Assembly (NCBI GenBank): GCA_019421925.1
Contig: JAHZEH010000001.1
Location: 25,652-35,978 of the forward strand
DNA: 10,327 nt
From: Clostridia bacterium
GTDB lineage: Bacteria; Bacillota; Clostridia; Christensenellales; CALWSW01
Direction: 5' to 3'
The notes under the pieces were generated by a model. It saw only the letters and a list, made by a program, of their open reading frames with translations. It had not been told where the DNA came from and did no database searches. The translations under genes and the position numbers were made by a program. The first letter of the stretch is position 1. Every line of letters begins with the position of its first letter. Positions 1-4,652 of this stretch are shown here, one piece after another.

Positions 1-986
1 ATCTGTTCAAAGTCCCTTTTCCCCCGTGTTGCCTGATACTGTTCGTTTCGCTCCTGGGCGGTCTCCTTACAGTCCTGCGCCGCCTTTTCTGCCGTCCGCT
101 GGAGATAGTCCCGCCGGTCGAGCTTGCGGGCGTGGGCCTCGTCCTTGCCCTGGGCGTAGGGGGAGGCCCGGAACGCCTCGACCATGGCGGCAATATCCCG
201 ATTGCACCAATAGGCCAGCTTATTCATAAGGGCTAGGTCATTGGCCGACTCATCGCCGCCGTCGAAGTCCCCGGCCCAATACCGGCGCAAGGCCCCGTCC
301 CGCTCCAGGCCCACGGAGAGGAAGTCAGGCGGCGAATCCGAAACTTTAGAAGCCCCTCCTGTGGGCTTGTCCCTTAAGTACCGCTCACAGATCCACTGGA
401 CCGCTGTAGCGTCATCCGAGAGCGGCGCGGTCGCCCTGCGCCGGTCGCCCGTGAGGGTCATGTAGTGGCCGTCGAAACGAACTTCCACATCATGCCCGTT
501 TACATCCGCTTTTTCCCGGTATCCCTCCGGCTTGCGGCACAGGGCCAAGCCCCGCAGCCCCCGCCCAGACGGTGAAATTTCGCTGTATCCGGTCTGGGCA
601 ATCACAGCTATAGCCTCGGCCCATTCGGGGAGGACGGCCCCGGATTCGTCAAATACGCCGTCCAGGTCAATCCCACAGAGGGGGAGGCCGCCGAAGTCCC
701 CTGTCGCAATGCCTACGCCGTCGCATATCCCCTTTTCCAGGGCCGCCATGGCCTGGGCGAAGGTGTAGAGGCATACAGGCTTGGGCTGGCCGCTCTTGTA
801 GACCGCGCCGCGCCGGATATTGGCGGGGTATACCTTGTCCCCCCTGGGGTATGAGATATCGACGGGGGGCTTGGAGAACCCGCCGCCCTGCTTGGGAACC
901 TTGCGCCAGCACACCCAACGCCTTTGTTCCAGCAGCTGGGGCGGCCACCCCGACACCGCCGCCCGGATTGCCTCCCTCACCGCCAT
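1..986 (-). CDS. Primase-polymerase (NrS-1 polymerase-like replication protein), partial
   Basis: This is an open frame of 328 residues running off the left edge; the C-terminal part, where a helicase or ATPase domain would be expected, is not visible. The N-terminal part looks like an archaeo-eukaryotic primase/PrimPol domain. It has an acidic DxD pair in GIDLDGV (D107 and D109), a glycine loop SPSGRGLRG at about 138-146, and a strand pattern VEVRFDGHYMTLTG at 167-180. After a linker, residues 235-300 (YWAGDFDGGDESANDLAL followed by ASPYAQGKDEAHARKLDRRDY) resemble the helical region that follows the PrimPol domain in phage NrS-1 polymerase relatives. Expected role: de novo priming and copying of the element's DNA. 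ATG 986 is chosen because it follows GGAGGAG (11 bases) and overlaps the upstream excisionase-like gene by 10 bases, implying coupled translation. Family assignment is from memory of motifs. Confidence 0.8.
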   Translation of the reverse strand, partial: MAVREAIRAAVSGWPPQLLEQRRWVCWRKVPKQGGGFSKPPVDISYPRGDKVYPANIRRGAVYKSGQPKPVCLYTFAQAMAALEKGICDGVGIATGDFGGLPLCGIDLDGVFDESGAVLPEWAEAIAVIAQTGYSEISPSGRGLRGLALCRKPEGYREKADVNGHDVEVRFDGHYMTLTGDRRRATAPLSDDATAVQWICERYLRDKPTGGASKVSDSPPDFLSVGLERDGALRRYWAGDFDGGDESANDLALMNKLAYWCNRDIAAMVEAFRASPYAQGKDEAHARKLDRRDYLQRTAEKAAQDCKETAQERNEQYQATRGKRDFEQ

Positions 987-1174
987 TCTTTTTTCATCTC
1001 CTCCTGTTCCTTGATCCACTCTTCCAGCGCTTCCTTCCGAACCACAGGCTTACGGCCGATCCGGAAGGAAGGAAAGCTCTCGCAGTTCATGAGGTTATAC
1101 GCCCCTGTTATGGAGATGCCCAGCGCCTTCGCCAGCTCCGGCGCGGTATATGTGATACACGCTACTTCCTGCAT
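977..1174 (-). CDS. Excisionase-like helix-turn-helix protein
   Basis: A 65-residue protein. Residues 10-30 (TAPELAKALGISITGAYNLM) form a MerR/excisionase-type winged helix-turn-helix: a tyrosine/threonine lead, 'ELAKALGIS', and a recognition helix. They are followed by 'FPSFRIGRKPVVRKEALEEWI', the typical wing and C-terminal helix of the 'excisionase family DNA-binding' group (HTH_17). Such proteins bend attachment-site DNA and steer the integrase toward excision, or act as small regulators. The start at 1174 is chosen over an upstream TTG at 1255 because AAGGAG lies just before it. It lies between a small hypothetical gene and the primase-polymerase, whose start it overlaps. A role as recombination directionality factor is likely but unproven; it could also be a plain transcription factor. 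Confidence 0.75.
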   Translation of the reverse strand: MQEVACITYTAPELAKALGISITGAYNLMNCESFPSFRIGRKPVVRKEALEEWIKEQEEMKKEWR

Positions 1175-1263
1175 TTTCTCGCTCCTTTCTTCCCTAACCA
1201 CAGGCCCACAGAGAGGCCCATTGCCACGCCGCACCCGATGAGGAACAGCGTCCAAATAAGAAT
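1162..1263 (-). CDS. Possible tiny membrane peptide
   Basis: In the 88-base gap between two element genes there is an open frame reading VILIWTLFLIGCGVAMGLSV, then GLWLGKKGARKCRK and a TAG stop at 1162-1164. That is about 33 residues: one strongly hydrophobic span followed by a basic tail, a plausible single-pass membrane peptide with a positive-inside C-terminus. Its end overlaps the start of the excisionase-like gene, as is common in tightly packed mobile-element operons. Against it, there is no ATG near the 5' end (initiation would need ATT, CTG or GTG, or an internal ATG leaving only about 19 residues) and no clear ribosome binding site. The start given is arbitrary. Function unknown. Confidence 0.3.
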   Translation of the reverse strand: MLIWTLFLIGCGVAMGLSVGLWLGKKGARKCRK

Positions 1264-1526
1264 TACACCCGTCTTGCTTCTCTTAGCCGCCGCCCCCGTT
1301 CTGCCCGCTGCTCCTCGCTCAATTCAAGTTTGCGCGGCGGGTTAAACCGAATCCAGTTTTTAGGGATAGTAAAGCGCTTCTCGCCTTCGTCGTATTCGCG
1401 CATCAAAACCGCCCCTTCTAGCTTGGAAAGCCTTGTAATTATCGAAGAATTGAAAGTGCTCACCGTTGCTAGGGGTTCTTCCTCATTGAACACAATGACG
1501 GTCTCTTTTTCTTGTCGGCTCAACAT
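1263..1526 (-). CDS. Small hypothetical mobile-element protein
   Basis: An 87-residue protein with no function I can name. It begins MLSRQEKETVIVFNEEEPLA, has a central stretch 'FNSSIITRLSKLEG' that could be a helix, then 'FTIPKNWIRFNPPRKLELS', and ends in a very basic tail, ERGRRLREARRV. The layout 'TVIVFNE..A.V.T' followed by 'P..WI...PPRKLS' resembles short proteins often carried by clostridial integrative elements and phages, where they are annotated only as hypothetical. The start is well supported: AGGAGGTGTAAAAG directly precedes the ATG. It sits three bases after the stop of the Cro-like gene, so the two are almost certainly cotranscribed. A basic tail would suit nucleic-acid contact, but that is a guess. 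Confidence 0.7.
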   Translation of the reverse strand: MLSRQEKETVIVFNEEEPLATVSTFNSSIITRLSKLEGAVLMREYDEGEKRFTIPKNWIRFNPPRKLELSEEQRAERGRRLREARRV

Positions 1527-1529
1527 CTT

Positions 1530-1727
1530 TTACACCTCCTCCAGCAGTTCTTCCACGGGGACATTCAGGGCTTTGGCCAGTTTGCCCAGGGTGCGCGGTT
1601 CGCACGTGCCCCGGCGAATGATGGTAGATAGGCTCTGCCGTGAGATTTCGCTCCTATTTGCCAGGGCCGCCTTCGTCATGCCACGTTCGGCAAGGAAGGT
1701 CTCCAGCCTGATTGCATTCAGCTTCAT
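1530..1727 (-). CDS. Small XRE-family (Cro-like) regulator
   Basis: A 65-residue single-domain protein. Residues 6-60 make the five-helix XRE/Cro fold: 'LETFLAERGMTKAALANRSE' then 'ISRQSLSTIIRRG' as the turn and recognition helix, and 'TLGKLAKALNVPVEELL' as the closing helices. There is no extra domain, so it is Cro-sized. It is the first gene of the leftward operon (small hypothetical, excisionase-like, primase) and is preceded by GGAGGTGAAAAA at ideal spacing. Its promoter is back to back with that of the larger XRE gene at 1856. This places it as the str/cro partner of a two-regulator switch that would commit the element to excision and replication. The DNA-binding fold is clear; the switch role is inferred from arrangement. 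Confidence 0.88.
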   Translation of the reverse strand: MKLNAIRLETFLAERGMTKAALANRSEISRQSLSTIIRRGTCEPRTLGKLAKALNVPVEELLEEV

Positions 1728-1739
1728 TTTTTCACCTCC

Positions 1740-1818
1740 GTTCCTTACAAGAACATTTTAAACTCTGCTCGCGTTACTGTCAAGAACTTTTTTAGCAATT
1801 CTTGCAATTATGTTCCTT
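1740..1818. promoter_or_regulatory. Candidate operator cluster of the genetic switch
   Basis: Five copies of a GTTC(C/T)T-type half site lie between the two XRE genes: GTTCCTT at 1740-1746, AAGAAC at 1749-1754, AAGAAC at 1782-1787, TTCTTG at 1799-1804 and GTTCCTT at 1812-1818. The first two form an imperfect 15-base palindrome, GTTC-N7-GAAC. They abut or overlap the leftward -10 and -35 and the rightward -35, and the last lies in the rightward spacer. This is the layout expected of operators for one or both XRE proteins. The pattern is seen directly; binding is inferred. Confidence 0.5.
1755..1783 (-). promoter_or_regulatory. Leftward early promoter
   Basis: On the minus strand, a perfect -35 TTGACA (1778-1783) and a -10 TAAAAT (1755-1760) are separated by exactly 17 bases. 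It would drive the Cro-like gene and the small hypothetical, excisionase-like and primase genes. It is a near-consensus sigma-70 promoter flanked by AAGAAC repeats, so it should be strong unless repressed. Confidence 0.8.
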
Positions 1819-1830
1819 TCGGGATACAAT
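1802..1830 (+). promoter_or_regulatory. Rightward repressor promoter
   Basis: -35 TTGCAA (1802-1807) and -10 TACAAT (1825-1830) are separated by 17 bases, with AAGGAGG at 1842-1848 and ATG at 1856. The -35 hexamers of this and the leftward promoter are 18 bases apart, so bound polymerases or repressors would interfere. It drives the 155-residue XRE gene and possibly integrase. Confidence 0.75.
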
Positions 1831-1855
1831 AAGTATAAAATAAGGAGGTCGCAAT

Positions 1856-2323
1856 ATGGAATCCATCAGGTCGGCCCGCAAGAAAAAGGGCTGGACACAA
1901 GAAATGCTAGCCAGCGCAATCAATGTAAAACGCGCTGTAATCTCGAAATATGAAAGCGGGGCTATTTCTCCCAAACTTGAAACCCTCCAGCGGATAGCGG
2001 ACGCTTTGGGGGTTCCCCTGACTGATCTTCTTCCTGTGGATGATCTCATATTGACAGCCCGGCGGACGGACAAGGAGATAACCAATAAGGAAGAAGTGGC
2101 AAAAAGTATTGTGGCTGCTAACCGTGCGGAAATGCTTGACCATTTTGATTCCTTAAAATTTGAGTGGCAGCAAAACGGCACAGCCTATATTAAGGCGTTA
2201 TGCGCAGACCCAATGCACATCCGGGAATCTTACGCCGATGAAGTCTATGGTAAAGGCGACGGATCCGTTGCTATCCGCGACGGCAAGCGCGTCTTTATTC
2301 CCGACAAGCCAGACGGCAAATAG
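1856..2323 (+). CDS. XRE-family repressor of the element, non-S24 type
   Basis: A 155-residue protein. Residues 3-60 are a classic XRE helix-turn-helix: 'IRSARKKKGWTQEMLASAIN', 'VKRAVISKYESGAISPKLET' and 'LQRIADALGVPLTDLL'. The remaining 95 residues have no family I recognise; they contain a charged segment around EITNKEEVAKSIVAANRAEM and end in a hydrophilic tail. There is no S24 peptidase Ser/Lys region as in LexA/CI proteins, and no ImmA-like protease gene beside it. Self-cleavage in the SOS response is therefore unlikely and derepression probably needs a partner protein, as for Stl of staphylococcal islands. AAGGAGG lies 7 bases before the ATG. It faces the Cro-like gene across a shared promoter region and points toward integrase. 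The DNA-binding domain is certain; the role as master repressor is inferred. Confidence 0.85.
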   Translation: MESIRSARKKKGWTQEMLASAINVKRAVISKYESGAISPKLETLQRIADALGVPLTDLLPVDDLILTARRTDKEITNKEEVAKSIVAANRAEMLDHFDSLKFEWQQNGTAYIKALCADPMHIRESYADEVYGKGDGSVAIRDGKRVFIPDKPDGK

Positions 2324-2537
2324 CCCTCAATTGAAATGAGGGCATTCGCCATCCATGGCGCGGCGGTGGGTGCTTATTGGTAACCCACCGGGGTGTCGGT
2401 TTAACCGACACCCCCAAAGGGCCGGGTGGGTCACGTTTCGTTACGTACCAGATGCCCGGAATCCAATTCCGGGCATACGAAACGGGATATCCCGTTTCGG
2501 GGAATAGCCTAGACTTGGGGTGGTGAAACGCAACCCC
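2323..2537. repeat. Cluster of perfect hairpins upstream of integrase
   Basis: This non-coding stretch is packed with inverted repeats, in order: 2323-2329/2337-2343 (7 bp, overlapping the repressor stop codon); 2347-2352/2355-2360 (CGCCAT/ATGGCG); 2364-2371/2383-2390 (CGGTGGGT/ACCCACCG); 2390-2401/2403-2414 (12 bp, GGGGTGTCGGTT arm); 2413-2415/2419-2421; 2452-2462/2466-2476 (11 bp, ATGCCCGGAAT arm, loop CCA); 2478-2488/2489-2499 (perfect 22-base palindrome, arm CGAAACGGGAT); and a weak 2517-2521/2533-2537. GGTGGGT recurs at 2425-2431 and CGTTTCG at 2434-2440, so alternative pairings are possible. None has a T tract, so these are not ordinary terminators. Function is unknown: structured leader RNA, replication or transfer origin, or recombination arm region. 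Confidence 0.85.
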
Positions 2538-2551
2538 ATCCGCCATCCATG
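2347..2551 (+). repeat. 11-base direct repeats flanking the hairpin cluster
   Basis: CGCCATCCATG occurs at 2347-2357 and again at 2541-2551, same strand, bracketing nearly the whole hairpin block. The first copy is also half of a small palindrome (CGCCAT CC ATGGCG). The second copy lies about 30 bases before the integrase start. It could be a protein binding site, an integrase arm site or a target duplication. Confidence 0.6.
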
Positions 2552-2581
2552 ACGAATACCCACAGGAGAGGAGACAATAGC

Positions 2582-3775
2582 ATGGCAAGAAAAGCAACCC
2601 GCGCCGCCCAGGGCAGCGGCACCATCCGGCAGCGCCCAGATGGGCGTTGGGAGGCGCGTTTCACCGTAGGCCGCGACCCGGGCACCGGCAAACAGGTGCA
2701 GCGCAGCGTTTACGGCAAAACACAGAAGGAAGTGCGCCAAAAGCTCCAGCAAGCCGCCGTCGCCCTAGATGATGGCATTTATACCGCGCCCTCTAAATTG
2801 ACTGTTAAACAGTGGTTGGAGACCTGGAGCGCGGAATATATGAACGGAGTCAAGGCCAGCACTGCGAACTGCTATAAGGGCACGATCAACGCCTATCTTG
2901 TCCCCGGCCTGGGCGCTGTCAAGCTGTCCTCCCTCTCTCCCGTAGTTATACAAGCCTATTACAATTCCCTGGGACGCGACAGAGGGGACAAGCCCCCGCT
3001 CTCCCCCAAGACTATCAAATGCATTCACGGAGTACTTCACAAGGCCTTAAATCAAGCTGTAAAGCTGGGCTTGATTCGCTACAACCCATCGGACGCCGCA
3101 ACCCTTCCCCGCATGGAGAAGCGGGAAATTGTGCCCCTGGACGATACCGCAATCGGCCTGTTCCTTGAAGCCATTCGGGGGAGCCGCTTTGAGTGCCTCT
3201 TCCTCGTGGATCTGTTTACAGGGATGCGGAAAAGCGAGATTCTGGGCCTCCGTTGGGAGTGCATAGACTTTGAAAAGGGGGCTCTTCTGGTTGATAGACA
3301 GCTTCAAATGCCCAGAGGAGGCGCAAAGGAGTACACACTTGCCCCTCTCAAAAACGATAGACCGCGCCGCATCACCCCTGCCCCCTCTGTCATGCAGGCA
3401 TTGAAAGCCCACAAGAGGGAACAGGCTGAACAACGCATAAAAGCCGGGAGTCTCTGGCAGACTGACCCGGCCCTTGGTGATCTGGTATTCACGAATGAAT
3501 TAGGCCGCCATTTGGCCCACAACACAGTGTCAAAGGAGTACAAGCGCCTTGTCGCTTCCATCGGCATGCCAGAAGCCCGTTTTCACGATCTGCGTCACTC
3601 CTACGCCGTGGCGGCTCTCCAATCTGGGGACGATGTAAAGACCGTTCAGGAGACGCTCGGGCACCATACAGCGGCCTTTACGCTGGATGTGTACGGCCAC
3701 GTTACCGACCACATGAGGCAGGAGAGCGCGGCACGAATGGAGCGGTTCATAAAAGGGGTGCAGCCGAAATCCTGA
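2582..3775 (+). CDS. int: Tyrosine site-specific integrase
   Basis: A complete 397-residue phage-type integrase. Residues 10-55 form the AP2-like arm-binding domain ('GSGTIRQRPDGRWEARFTVG'), 73-160 the SAM-like core-binding domain ('TVKQWLETW...VKASTANCYKG'), and 185-390 the catalytic domain. All catalytic residues are present: R216 in LFTGMRKSE, K257 in APLKNDR, H335 and R338 in FHDLRHS, H361 in LGHH and nucleophile Y371 in DVYGHV. It would recombine the element with the tRNA 3' end found 132 bases downstream. ATG 2582 is chosen because GGAGAGGAG precedes it; an in-frame ATG at 2549 lacks a ribosome binding site and lies in a direct repeat. The 258-base leader is full of hairpins, which may control its expression. 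The family is certain; no frameshift is seen. Confidence 0.97.
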   Translation: MARKATRAAQGSGTIRQRPDGRWEARFTVGRDPGTGKQVQRSVYGKTQKEVRQKLQQAAVALDDGIYTAPSKLTVKQWLETWSAEYMNGVKASTANCYKGTINAYLVPGLGAVKLSSLSPVVIQAYYNSLGRDRGDKPPLSPKTIKCIHGVLHKALNQAVKLGLIRYNPSDAATLPRMEKREIVPLDDTAIGLFLEAIRGSRFECLFLVDLFTGMRKSEILGLRWECIDFEKGALLVDRQLQMPRGGAKEYTLAPLKNDRPRRITPAPSVMQALKAHKREQAEQRIKAGSLWQTDPALGDLVFTNELGRHLAHNTVSKEYKRLVASIGMPEARFHDLRHSYAVAALQSGDDVKTVQETLGHHTAAFTLDVYGHVTDHMRQESAARMERFIKGVQPKS

Positions 3776-3907
3776 CCCTTTAAATTACCCTTTAGGCCGA
3801 TATAGGGAATGCCCACTTATGTACGATATGGACAAATCAAGCCGTAACATAGCGAACATACGGTTAAAAATCACGCATTATTGCCCGTTGGAATATTGAG
3901 TTTGAAA
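3776..3907. other. Integrase-to-attachment-site spacer
   Basis: No gene is visible in these 132 bases. They hold a direct repeat ACCCTTTA (3775-3782 and 3787-3794), a weak inverted repeat CCGTA/TACGG (3842-3846 and 3859-3863) and two AACATA copies between those arms. Repeats here are where arm-type integrase or excisionase sites usually lie, but these are short and may be chance. No intrinsic terminator for integrase is seen. Confidence 0.4.
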
Positions 3908-3930
3908 TTCAAATCTTGTCACCTCGACCA
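3908..3930 (+). other. attR: 3' end of a tRNA-Pro gene (tRNA fragment)
   Basis: The sequence reads as the last 23 bases of a tRNA: T-loop TTCAAAT (3908-3914), 3' strand of the T-stem CTTGT (3915-3919), 3' acceptor strand CACCTCG (3920-3926), discriminator A3927 and encoded CCA 3928-3930. The bases before the T-loop (TGAAA) cannot pair with CTTGT, so the 5' part is foreign; this is a remnant, not a tRNA gene. An acceptor ending in G72-A73 requires C1, a combination typical of bacterial tRNA-Pro. Integration into a tRNA 3' end duplicates this segment, so the intact tRNA should lie at the far (left) end of the element. The core may extend a few bases either side. Confidence 0.75.
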
Positions 3931-3934
3931 CATT

Positions 3935-3959
3935 AAAGCCCCTAAATTAGGGGCTTTTT
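3935..3959 (+). terminator. Intrinsic terminator, originally of the tRNA gene
   Basis: An 11-bp stem (AAAGCCCCTAA, 3935-3945; TTAGGGGCTTT, 3947-3957) runs into five T residues. It starts four bases after the CCA, the usual distance for a tRNA transcript. After insertion of the element it would now terminate the rightward integrase transcript. Confidence 0.85.
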
Positions 3960-4040
3960 CTTGTATATATGCTATTCAAAAAACCTACAGTCCGCCTCGT
4001 TCGGCAACCCAAATAAAATCATTCGATAGCTGCACACAAA

Positions 4041-4066
4041 AAAGCGGCGGGTCTCCCCGCCGCTTT
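4041..4066 (-). terminator. Intrinsic terminator (minus strand)
   Basis: An 11-bp stem, AAAGCGGCGGG at 4041-4051 with CCCGCCGCTTT at 4056-4066, has a 4-base loop. On the minus strand the stem ends in a run of T. It lies downstream of the degraded phage-like genes and has almost the same stem and loop as the terminator at 9955-9985. Confidence 0.8.
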
Positions 4067-4077
4067 CATCATAGTTT

Positions 4078-4100
4078 AAAAAGCCGCGGCCTCTGCCGCG
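4078..4100 (-). terminator. Second, weaker minus-strand terminator
   Basis: CGCGGC (4085-4090) pairs with GCCGCG (4095-4100) around a CTCT loop. Reading leftward, the stem is followed by GGC and five T (A run at 4078-4082). With the hairpin at 4041-4066 it makes a tandem terminator after the broken phage-like genes. Confidence 0.5.
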
Positions 4101-4219
4101 CTCTCAAATGAACCACCATGTTACGCATGTGTTCCATGCAGGACAGATAGGCTCGATGGCTTCCGTTGGTTTCAGTATAGTGGACTATTTGCCGCGTTTC
4201 AAGCGAACAGGGACTCATA

Positions 4220-4458
4220 TTATTTATGGAATTCTTCCAAGTCCGATATTCTATGATTACCACGGATATTTCTTCATCCACAATCGCTTCGTGCTTTTCG
4301 AGTTCATAAACGCAGGTTATCACCTGATTGTGTTTTTCCACTTTTTTTAAGCTGCTCTATGCGGTAATTTGTCATCTCATTTGCGGTCAGTACACCCGCG
4401 ATAGAACCAACGGCTGTGCTCTTCAAAGACAAGGGACTGCAATGACCGTTTCATTCAT
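4220..4458 (-). pseudogene. Broken small phage membrane/coiled-coil protein
   Basis: Joining three frames on the minus strand restores one protein of about 80 residues. It starts MNETVIAV, continues in a second frame with STAVGSIAGVLTANEMTNYR and IEQLKK, shifts at a seven-base A run (plus-strand T at 4342-4348) to VEKHNQVITCVYELEKHEAI and VDEEISV, and shifts again to NHRISDLEEFHK and a stop at 4220-4222. The rebuilt protein has an N-terminal membrane span and a charged coiled coil ('YRIEQL.KKVEKHN..I...YELEKHEA...E.I.V.NHRI.DLE'). That is the pattern of small Firmicutes phage proteins found near the holin/lysin genes (XhlA-like in layout). At least three frameshifts make it non-functional. 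The family name is from pattern memory. Confidence 0.65.
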
Positions 4459-4606
4459 TCAACTCTTATTCTCCCAACCTGTCGGATTGAATTTGCTGTA
4501 CAGTTCGTCATTGGCACCATATTTCTGTAAAACGCACCCCTTTCATCCCTTCCACCGCTTCATAAAAACACCCCACGGAATTCCGCAACTTACCAGCACA
4601 TTTCTC
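4459..4606 (-). pseudogene. Broken 3' end of a phage-like structural gene
   Basis: On the minus strand one frame reads EKCAGKLRNSVGCFYEAVEG and MKGVR; after a shift of one base near 4530 the text continues LQKYGANDELYSKFNPTGWE and NKS with a stop at 4459-4461. That stop directly precedes the ATG of the broken coiled-coil gene, as in a packed phage operon. The 5' side meets stops soon after 4606, so only a 3' fragment remains. 'KYGANDELYSKFNPTGW' looks like the end of a tail-region or similar phage protein, but I cannot name the family. The tight junction with the next gene supports a shared phage origin. Confidence 0.5.
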
Positions 4607-4608
4607 AT

Positions 4609-4643
4609 AGAATGAGGTACGACATCATTCTGAAAGAATGGAG
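4609..4643 (+). promoter_or_regulatory. Possible switching hairpin in a leader
   Basis: AGAATGA (4609-4615), TCATTCT (4625-4631) and AGAATG (4635-4640) are arranged so that the middle element can pair with either neighbour. The downstream pairing covers the first base of the GGAG ribosome binding site at 4640-4643; the upstream pairing would free it. It lies just before the DUF2935 gene. No convincing promoter was found upstream. Suggestive only. Confidence 0.3.
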
Positions 4644-4652
4644 ATTGACACC

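Larger units (their letters stand above)
1..3930. mobile_element. Right end of an integrated tRNA-targeting element (satellite/prophage type)
   Basis: The block runs from the left window edge to the CCA end of a truncated tRNA at 3928-3930. Its gene order from the attachment site inward is tyrosine integrase, XRE repressor, divergent promoters, small Cro-like XRE protein, small hypothetical protein, excisionase-like HTH protein, and primase-polymerase. Integrase and repressor point toward the attachment site; the excision and replication genes point away. This matches the known early modules of phage-inducible chromosomal islands (int-stl | str-xis-pri-rep) and of small temperate phages. No conjugation, portal, terminase or capsid-interference gene is visible, because the element continues off the left edge. 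The right boundary is inferred from the tRNA fragment. Confidence 0.8.

Noticed and set aside
667..948. 93-residue minus-strand frame
   Set aside because: It is a shadow of the primase-polymerase, which is open through the whole region in another minus-strand frame and carries recognisable motifs.
1330..1761. 143-residue plus-strand frame
   Set aside because: It is antisense to the small hypothetical and Cro-like genes, both of which have strong ribosome binding sites, and covers the leftward promoter.
2323..2499. CRISPR array or intrinsic terminators
   Set aside because: The inverted repeats differ from one another and are not regularly spaced direct repeats with spacers; none is followed by a T tract.
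2549..2581. Upstream integrase start at ATG 2549
   Set aside because: No ribosome binding site precedes it, while GGAGAGGAG precedes ATG 2582, where the usual integrase N-terminus begins.
3908..3930. A functional tRNA gene
   Set aside because: Only the 3' 23 bases are present; the preceding bases cannot complete the T-stem and no anticodon or D arm is found upstream.
4069..4341. 90-residue minus-strand frame as an intact gene
   Set aside because: Its first part matches only the middle of the frameshifted coiled-coil phage-like gene; the rest is out-of-frame text running into the terminators, and there is no ribosome binding site.
4108..4350. 80-residue hydrophobic plus-strand frame
   Set aside because: It is antisense to the phage-like remnant, has no ribosome binding site and shows no family pattern; the hydrophobicity comes from the AT-rich composition.
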